The notes beneath the pieces are model-generated. The model had not been told where the DNA came from, ran no database searches, and saw nothing but the letters and a program-made list of their open reading frames with translations. Of a stretch of DNA of 9,479 bases, positions 5,354 to 9,479 are shown one piece after another. Made by a program: the position numbers and the translations under genes. This stretch comes from JACCTH01 sp036556085 (GTDB taxonomy: Bacteria; Actinomycetota; Acidimicrobiia; Spongiisociales; ZC4RG35). Position 1 is the first letter of the stretch; each line of letters begins with the position of its first letter. Where the stretch lies: contig DATBKE010000184.1 in assembly GCA_036556085.1 (NCBI GenBank), positions 1 through 9,479 on the forward strand. The letters are read 5' to 3'.

Positions 5354-6015
5354 TCCCTTGCCTCGAGCGTGGCTCTCAAACTTCTGATCGCGGCCGCCGG
5401 GTCGGGGTCGCCAAAGACCGCGGTGCCGGCCACGAAGATATTGGCGCCGGCATCCCGCGCAGAACCAATAGTGCTAGCCGTGATGCCGCCATCTATTTCG
5501 ATATCGGCCGAAAGCCCATGGGACTCAATCCAATTCCGGGCCTCCTCGACCTTGCCCAACACTTCGGCGAGAAACGACTGGCCGCCGAATCCAGGGTTTA
5601 CCGACATGATGAGCACGATCGAGACCAGCTCGAGAAAGGGAAGAACCGCTCCGATAGGGGTCGGAGGCGATAACACCAGCCCGAACTCAAGTCCCGCCTC
5701 TCGGGCCTGAGCAGCAGCCCGCGTGGGATCGGGGATCGCCTCGATATGCATGGTCACCAGGTCGGCGCCGGCCTGGGCCAGCTCGGTCAGGTAAGCATCG
5801 GGATTTGTCGTCATCAGGTGGCAATCGAACTTCATGGCGCTTAACGGCCGCAAGGAGGCGATGATCGGTATGCCAAAGCTGAGGTTGGGGACAAAATGCC
5901 CGTCCATGACGTCGAGGTGGAGGAGATCGGTTTCTTTCTCGACTTCCGCCACCTGTTCGCCGAGCCGGGAAAAATCGGCCGCCAGCAAGCTCGGGGCGAT
6001 CCGAAAGGGGGCCAT
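5350..6015 (-). CDS. rpe: Ribulose-phosphate 3-epimerase
   Basis: Rpe interconverts ribulose 5-phosphate and xylulose 5-phosphate in the pentose phosphate pathway. From the ATG at 6015 the protein is 221 residues, the normal family length, and starts MAPFRIAPSLLAADF as homologues do. An in-frame GTG at 6102 would add 29 unconserved residues and overlap fmt, so it was rejected. The metal-binding and catalytic residues of the TIM barrel are present: LHLDVMDGHFVPN (H33, D35), CHLM (H66), MSVNPGFGGQ (137-146) and EIDGGI (D175). No Shine-Dalgarno sequence precedes the chosen start. The stop overlaps the next gene's ATG (ATGA). Ribulose 5-phosphate is also the substrate of the RibB half of RibBA downstream, so the gene fits the riboflavin operon metabolically. 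Confidence 0.94.
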   Translation of the reverse strand: MAPFRIAPSLLAADFSRLGEQVAEVEKETDLLHLDVMDGHFVPNLSFGIPIIASLRPLSAMKFDCHLMTTNPDAYLTELAQAGADLVTMHIEAIPDPTRAAAQAREAGLEFGLVLSPPTPIGAVLPFLELVSIVLIMSVNPGFGGQSFLAEVLGKVEEARNWIESHGLSADIEIDGGITASTIGSARDAGANIFVAGTAVFGDPDPAAAIRSLRATLEARE

Positions 6016-6025
6016 TCGGGCTTGG

Positions 6026-6031
6026 ATTGTA
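6026..6031 (-). promoter_or_regulatory. Candidate -10 element for a near-leaderless rpe transcript
   Basis: TACAAT on the minus strand matches the bacterial -10 consensus at five of six positions. A start about 7 bases downstream would fall near 6019, four bases before the rpe ATG. rpe has no Shine-Dalgarno sequence, and leaderless mRNAs are common in actinobacteria, which makes the reading plausible. No convincing -35 is found at 16-18 bases, so this is weak. Confidence 0.3.
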
Positions 6032-6041
6032 TCGGGCCAGT

Positions 6042-6055
6042 CCAGAGCGCTCTGG
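6042..6055. repeat. 14-base perfect palindrome between fmt and rpe
   Basis: CCAGAGCGCTCTGG is a perfect 14-base palindrome in the 64-base fmt-rpe gap. It lies 11 bases upstream of a candidate -10 element (TACAAT, 6031-6026). That position would suit an operator or activator site, but only one copy is seen. It could instead be a short RNA hairpin, or chance. Confidence 0.35.
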
Positions 6056-6079
6056 TTGCGACGGCCTCCCCTTGGTGGG

Positions 6080-6991
6080 TCAGCGACCGACGACGGGTGC
6101 ACTTCGCCAACCGCGCGACCAGGCTCGGCCGGTCATCTCGTTCTTGCCGGCGGGACGAACCCTCTGCAACTCCATTGCTCGACCGCCCGATCCCACCAGC
6201 AGCCGTTCGCTGTCTGACCAGAACTCGCCTGTCGCCAGCTCCTCGTCAGTTTCTCGGGCCGATGTGATGCCAACCCGATTCCCGTCCACGACAAAGAAGG
6301 CGCCGGGTTTGGGAGTGAGGGCACGAATCTTCCGAACGTTTTGCTCGGCGCTCTGGCTGAGATCGACATGTCGATCATTGGCACTGAGGCGGCGGGCGTA
6401 AGTGGCCTTGGTCCCGTCTTGGGCCACGGCTTCGATTTCGCCGGCGACCAAGCCAGGAATGGTGTTCACCAACAGCGAGGCAGAGAGTGTGGCCAGTCGG
6501 GTCGTCAATTCTCCCGCTGTTTCCTCGCCGCCGATCACAACTGAACGGGCTGCCAGGACCGGCCCGGTATCGAGCCCTTCGTCGAGTTGCATGAGGGAAA
6601 CCCCTGTCTCCTCATCGCCAGCAGCGATGGCGGCAGCAACTGGAGCAGCTCCTCGCCACCTAGGCAACAACGAGAAATGGAGATTGACGAAACCGTGCCT
6701 AGGTCTCGCCAGGGCACTCACAGGAATGATCACTCCGAAGGCCACGACTACCGCCAGGTCGACGGCAAGCAACGGACCATCGATGTCGGCGGGCCTGGCG
6801 GCCTCGACGACTGGAAGTCCCCTGGCCAGGGCGGCGACTTTGACCGCCGAAGGCTGGGGGTTGCCGCTGCGGGCCCGGGGTCGGTCCGGCCGGGTGACGA
6901 CCGCGCTTACCTCGACGGCGTCCGCCAGGTGGTCAAGAGTGGGCACAGCGGCAGCGGGTGTTCCCAAGAAGATGGCGCGTACCTTGGTCAC
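6080..6991 (-). CDS. fmt: Methionyl-tRNA formyltransferase
   Basis: Fmt transfers a formyl group from 10-formyl-tetrahydrofolate to initiator Met-tRNA, marking it for IF2-dependent initiation. The 303-residue protein has the N-terminal Rossmann-type formyltransferase domain with FLGTP (8-12), TRPDRP (33-38), AFGVIIP (84-90), the catalytic NLHFSLLPRWRGAAP block (103-117; N103 and H105) and the catalytic aspartate in LDEGLDTGP (D141). The C-terminal OB-fold domain begins near residue 205 and carries KIRALTPKPGAF. The GTG start overlaps the def stop (GTGA), and the pair is a common bacterial arrangement. The loop usually written RP....GR is RPDRPRARSGNPQPS here, which is within family variation. 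In many actinobacteria rsmB follows fmt; here rpe follows instead. Identity is secure. Confidence 0.95.
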   Translation of the reverse strand: MTKVRAIFLGTPAAAVPTLDHLADAVEVSAVVTRPDRPRARSGNPQPSAVKVAALARGLPVVEAARPADIDGPLLAVDLAVVVAFGVIIPVSALARPRHGFVNLHFSLLPRWRGAAPVAAAIAAGDEETGVSLMQLDEGLDTGPVLAARSVVIGGEETAGELTTRLATLSASLLVNTIPGLVAGEIEAVAQDGTKATYARRLSANDRHVDLSQSAEQNVRKIRALTPKPGAFFVVDGNRVGITSARETDEELATGEFWSDSERLLVGSGGRAMELQRVRPAGKNEMTGRAWSRGWRSAPVVGR

Positions 6992-7491
6992 GCCTCCAGT
7001 CCGAGAGCTTCCTCGCGAAGGGTTTTCAAGGCCTGCTTGCGAACTTTCTTCTCGAGGCGCTCGATCAGGAGAATGCCCCGCAGGTGGTCGATCTCGTGTT
7101 GGAGGACCCGGCCGAGGAGACCATCTCCGAAGTACTCAACGGCCTCCCCCTCGATGTCGAGGCCTCGGGCTCGCACATATCCGGGGCGGGTGATCGGCCA
7201 GTAGTGCCCGGGCACTGACAGGCATCCCTCCTCGTACTCGTAGTCCCCGTCACTCTCGATTAGCTCGGGATTGATCAAGACCCTGGCGCCCTTTTCATCC
7301 TGGGCATCGAAGACGATCACTGCTCGGGAGACCCCAATCTGCGGAGCGGCCAGCCCCACTCCGGGGGCGGCGTACATGGTCTCGATCATGTCTGTCACCA
7401 GTTTCCGGACGCCCGTGTCGATCTCCTTCACCGGGGAGGCAGGCATGCGAAGAACCGGATCACCAAAACGACGAATAGGGAAAAGAGCCAT
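6988..7491 (-). CDS. def: Peptide deformylase
   Basis: Peptide deformylase removes the formyl group from the N-terminal methionine of nascent proteins at the ribosome exit. All three family motifs are intact in this 167-residue protein: GVGLAAPQ (44-51), EGCLS (88-92, metal ligand C90) and QHEIDHL (131-137, ligands H132 and H136, catalytic E133). Length and motif spacing match ordinary bacterial deformylases. The ATG start at 7491 is 36 bases after the priA stop. No Shine-Dalgarno sequence is visible before it, although a CATAAT (7511-7506) lies shortly upstream. The stop overlaps the start of fmt by four bases (GTGA), so the formylation and deformylation genes are probably translationally coupled. 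Identity is very secure. Confidence 0.96.
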   Translation of the reverse strand: MALFPIRRFGDPVLRMPASPVKEIDTGVRKLVTDMIETMYAAPGVGLAAPQIGVSRAVIVFDAQDEKGARVLINPELIESDGDYEYEEGCLSVPGHYWPITRPGYVRARGLDIEGEAVEYFGDGLLGRVLQHEIDHLRGILLIERLEKKVRKQALKTLREEALGLEA

Positions 7492-7527
7492 ATCGAAGCG
7501 GCGTAATTATGACGTTGACGACCGCGG

Positions 7528-9303
7528 TTAGAGGTCGATCGGGTCGGAGTCGATACGCACCACCGTGCCCGCTTCCCGCCATTGCTGAATCAGAGATCGC
7601 AGGGATAGACGCACGGATCCAAGATCACGTCCCTGAAGCAGCCACCGCTGAGCGGGTTCGCCCGAGGCAGTCACCCGGGCCATCGGACCCAGGACACTGA
7701 CGCCGGACGCAATCCTCCGAAGCCCTTCATCTGACGGCGCCACCGGACCCCGGGTCTCGATGATCAGCAATTGACCGGCCGGGGGCAAACCGAGTTGGCG
7801 GCGGCTCTCTACCTCGGCGGCGAGGAAGGGCATTGGGTTTCCCGATCGGAGAGCTGTGATCACGGGGTGATCGGGCAATGAAGTCTGAACCAGGCCCCGG
7901 CCCGATGGACCCTCGACCTTGCTCACGAGCCGAGCGAGGATCCGCAAGGCCTCCTCCGAAGCCCGGTAATGAGTTCCCAGAATGAGGCCGTCAGCATCGA
8001 CTGCCACCGTCAGAGATTGGCTCGTGAGATCGGCGAGATCGGCCTCGCTCCCCACCGTCACCCGAGCGAAAATGTCGCCATCGAGCCGTCTTCCCAACTC
8101 CTCGGCAATGCGACCAACTCCCGCCCCCATCGGCACGAACTTCTCACTCCCACAAACCTGACACGGGCCCAGAGTTGCACCGCAACGGACGCAGTTGGTA
8201 CCGGGCTCGGGCCTCGAGCCACAAACTGAGCAGCGGCGAAGCGTGCGGCATTGCCGGCACCGAAAGGCCGGCGCATAGCTGCGCCGATGAGCGAAGACGA
8301 AGACATGTCCGCCTCGCTGGGCGACGGCCTTGATCGCCCCCAGCGCTCTCAAAGTCACAAAACCCGATTGTCGCTCCTCGCGGCGACGATCGACGATTTC
8401 GACCGGCGGCCAGGTCCGGCGCCCGCTCTGAATCACCGAAGGACCCGCCGCCACGGTCTCGGTGGTGGGCGTCGGCCCGATGAAGACAAGGCCCAGGCCA
8501 GCCACGCTGGCTCGGGTGCGGGCCAGGTCCCGCACGGAGATGGTTGGGGTTTGACGATCCTTCATCGCCCTCCGGCCCTCTTCGACAACGGCGATCGCCC
8601 CCAAGCCGGCGACCTGCCATGTGGAAATACGGGGCGTGCCGATTAGCAGGCGCCCTGGCAACTGGCAGGCCGCCCAAGCCAAGGTGACTTCGGCTGCAGA
8701 GTGATCGGCGGAAACGACCACCACGGCTTCGCCGAAGATCCTGGCCGCGAAGTCACCCAAGGCGGCTGCCTCGGCCCCCGTGGCGACGATCGCCATCAGG
8801 CTCAGGCGGGACCGAAGGATTGGGCTTGCCAGGGCCTCGAGCCACCCGACGTCGGACGACGACGTCAGGAAAACGGCGGATGGGCGGCGCTTCCCTTCGG
8901 CGATCGCGGTCGCCAACCCCCCCAGCGGATGACCATTGGTCACCTTCGTCGCCTCATGTCCCGGCTCGGCCGGCAGCCGGTTAGCGAGGTTCGGAGGGGT
9001 CGTTCTTTCGAGGAGGACCGCTAAGGGGGCGACATACCGGTTTGCTGCCCAGTGCAGCGCGCGCAGCAGGCTGTCATCGAAGAGGGGGTATTTCATCACC
9101 AGCGGCCCGATGGGCCTCAACTTGTCCAGCGCCCGCGGGGATTTCTTCGCCAGTTCGACCACGTAGCCCCGGGTTCGCCTACCTCCCAGCGGCACCCGGA
9201 CCAACGAACCGATTGAGGTCTCCTGAGCCCGCTCGGGGGGAAGGGAGTACCAGAACCCCTGATCGACCGCGAAGCTGGGTACGGCGGGCACGACCCGCGC
9301 CAC
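7528..9303 (-). CDS. priA: PriA-like primosomal protein N', helicase motifs lost
   Basis: The 591-residue protein resembles primosomal protein N' (PriA), which recognises stalled forks and recombination structures and helps reload the replicative helicase. The N-terminal DNA-binding domain covers about residues 1-105 (VDQGFWYSLP, then GSLVRVPLGGRRTRGYV). Eight cysteines in four CxxC pairs (C349/C352, C358/C361, C371/C374, C381/C384) form the zinc-binding module. The C-terminal part carries LGLPPAGQLLIIE (505-516) and the family-ending VRIDSDP (582-588). The ATPase is degenerate: the Walker A loop expected near 144-158 has no GxGKT, and the DEEH box is VEEG near 240. Actinobacterial PriA proteins are known for this loss, so it probably acts as a structural primosome factor. 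The GTG at 9303 fits the family start (ARVVP), but GGAG lies only one base before it. The downstream GTG at 9291 is an alternative, with GGAG 13 bases upstream. Confidence 0.88.
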   Translation of the reverse strand: MARVVPAVPSFAVDQGFWYSLPPERAQETSIGSLVRVPLGGRRTRGYVVELAKKSPRALDKLRPIGPLVMKYPLFDDSLLRALHWAANRYVAPLAVLLERTTPPNLANRLPAEPGHEATKVTNGHPLGGLATAIAEGKRRPSAVFLTSSSDVGWLEALASPILRSRLSLMAIVATGAEAAALGDFAARIFGEAVVVVSADHSAAEVTLAWAACQLPGRLLIGTPRISTWQVAGLGAIAVVEEGRRAMKDRQTPTISVRDLARTRASVAGLGLVFIGPTPTTETVAAGPSVIQSGRRTWPPVEIVDRRREERQSGFVTLRALGAIKAVAQRGGHVFVFAHRRSYAPAFRCRQCRTLRRCSVCGSRPEPGTNCVRCGATLGPCQVCGSEKFVPMGAGVGRIAEELGRRLDGDIFARVTVGSEADLADLTSQSLTVAVDADGLILGTHYRASEEALRILARLVSKVEGPSGRGLVQTSLPDHPVITALRSGNPMPFLAAEVESRRQLGLPPAGQLLIIETRGPVAPSDEGLRRIASGVSVLGPMARVTASGEPAQRWLLQGRDLGSVRLSLRSLIQQWREAGTVVRIDSDPIDL

Positions 9304-9343
9304 GCTCCATTCTGTGGGCTGGGAGATAGGCAGAGGCGCCCTC

Positions 9344-9358
9344 CGAACCCTGGGTTCG
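9344..9358. repeat. 15-base palindrome between metK and priA
   Basis: The plus strand reads CGAACCC-T-GGGTTCG, two perfect 7-base arms around a single base, in the 62-base gap between the metK stop and the priA start. As RNA it could form a short hairpin, but no T-run follows it in the direction of transcription, so it is a poor intrinsic terminator. It could be a protein-binding site or chance in GC-rich DNA. The arms are seen; any role is unknown. Confidence 0.3.
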
Positions 9359-9365
9359 TGGTTGG

Positions 9366-9479
9366 TCAGAGAGAGGAGGCGGCCGTGGCCAGGTCGGTGG
9401 CCACCGCAGTGGACTCCCAGGGGAATTCGGAGCGTCCGAAGTGGCCGTAAGCCGCGGTGGGTCGGTAGATCGGCCGACG
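9366..9479 (-). CDS. metK: S-adenosylmethionine synthetase, C-terminal end (partial)
   Basis: Only the last 37 codons and the TGA stop are in the window; the rest lies beyond the right edge. The reading frame gives RRPIYRPTAAYGHFGR, then a short EFPWE segment, then a variable tail. RPIY..TAAYGHFGR..FPWE is the highly conserved C-terminal signature of MetK, which makes S-adenosylmethionine from methionine and ATP in the cytoplasm. This fragment was too short for a 60-residue ORF cutoff and was found by reading the minus strand by eye. It lies 62 bases upstream of priA, an actinobacteria-typical neighbour pair. The short Ala/Ser-rich end after FPWE is ordinary for the family. Identity is firm; nothing can be said about the missing N-terminal and central domains. 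Confidence 0.93.
   Translation of the reverse strand, partial: RRPIYRPTAAYGHFGRSEFPWESTAVATDLATAASSL

Noticed and set aside
6016..6102. 29-residue N-terminal extension of Rpe from GTG 6102
   Set aside because: It is not conserved in Rpe, it overlaps fmt, and the ATG at 6015 gives the standard length and N-terminus.
6402..7193. 263-codon plus-strand open frame antisense to fmt and def
   Set aside because: Its translation is low-complexity Ser/Thr/Ala/Arg-rich, as a shadow frame would be, and the opposite strand encodes intact Fmt and Def.
1..9479. Mobile elements, CRISPR arrays, phage genes, defence systems, tRNA or rRNA genes
   Set aside because: All of the window is accounted for by conserved housekeeping genes and short junctions. 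No direct-repeat array, transposase, integrase or cloverleaf-like sequence was seen by eye.

Overview
This GC-rich window is a compact run of housekeeping genes, every one on the minus strand, so transcription runs from position 9479 towards position 1. In reading order it holds: the 3' end of metK, priA, def, fmt, rpe, a REC-GGDEF response regulator, ribD, ribE, ribBA, ribH, a regulatory leader, infC, rpmI and the 5' end of rplT. The metK-priA-(def)-fmt-...-rpe-rib order, the helicase-dead PriA, the fused RibBA and an IF3 with an Ala/Glu-rich tail all suggest an actinobacterium (Actinomycetota), possibly an Acidimicrobiia-like lineage. That placement is inferred from gene order and protein features, not from a database search. 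No phage, transposon, CRISPR, tRNA or rRNA signal was found, and no gene-free stretch exceeds 300 bases.

Region 1 (9479-6080): the SAM synthetase end, the PriA-like primosome protein, peptide deformylase and Met-tRNA formyltransferase. Def and Fmt act at opposite ends of the same formyl-methionine cycle. The 16S methyltransferase gene rsmB, often placed between fmt and rpe in actinobacteria, is absent here.

Region 2 (6015-1167): ribulose-phosphate 3-epimerase feeds the pool of ribulose 5-phosphate, the substrate of the RibB half of RibBA. RibBA, RibD, RibE and RibH together supply riboflavin synthesis from GTP and ribulose 5-phosphate, except for the phosphatase step. A response regulator with a degenerate GGDEF domain sits between rpe and ribD with ATGA and near-abutting junctions, so it is built into the operon. 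Most junctions are 4-base overlaps (ATGA or GTGA) or gaps of a few bases, which implies one translationally coupled transcript. No FMN riboswitch is recognisable.

Region 3 (1166-1): a 229-base leader followed by infC-rpmI-rplT, the classical IF3/L35/L20 operon. The leader holds a clear intrinsic terminator about 40 bases before the infC start. An upstream segment is complementary to the terminator's 5' arm and can also form its own hairpin, giving a 1:2 / 2:3 / 3:4 attenuator layout. infC itself appears to start at an ATC codon 7 bases after a perfect GGAGG. The leader attenuator together with the ATC start is the most interesting regulatory signal in the window.
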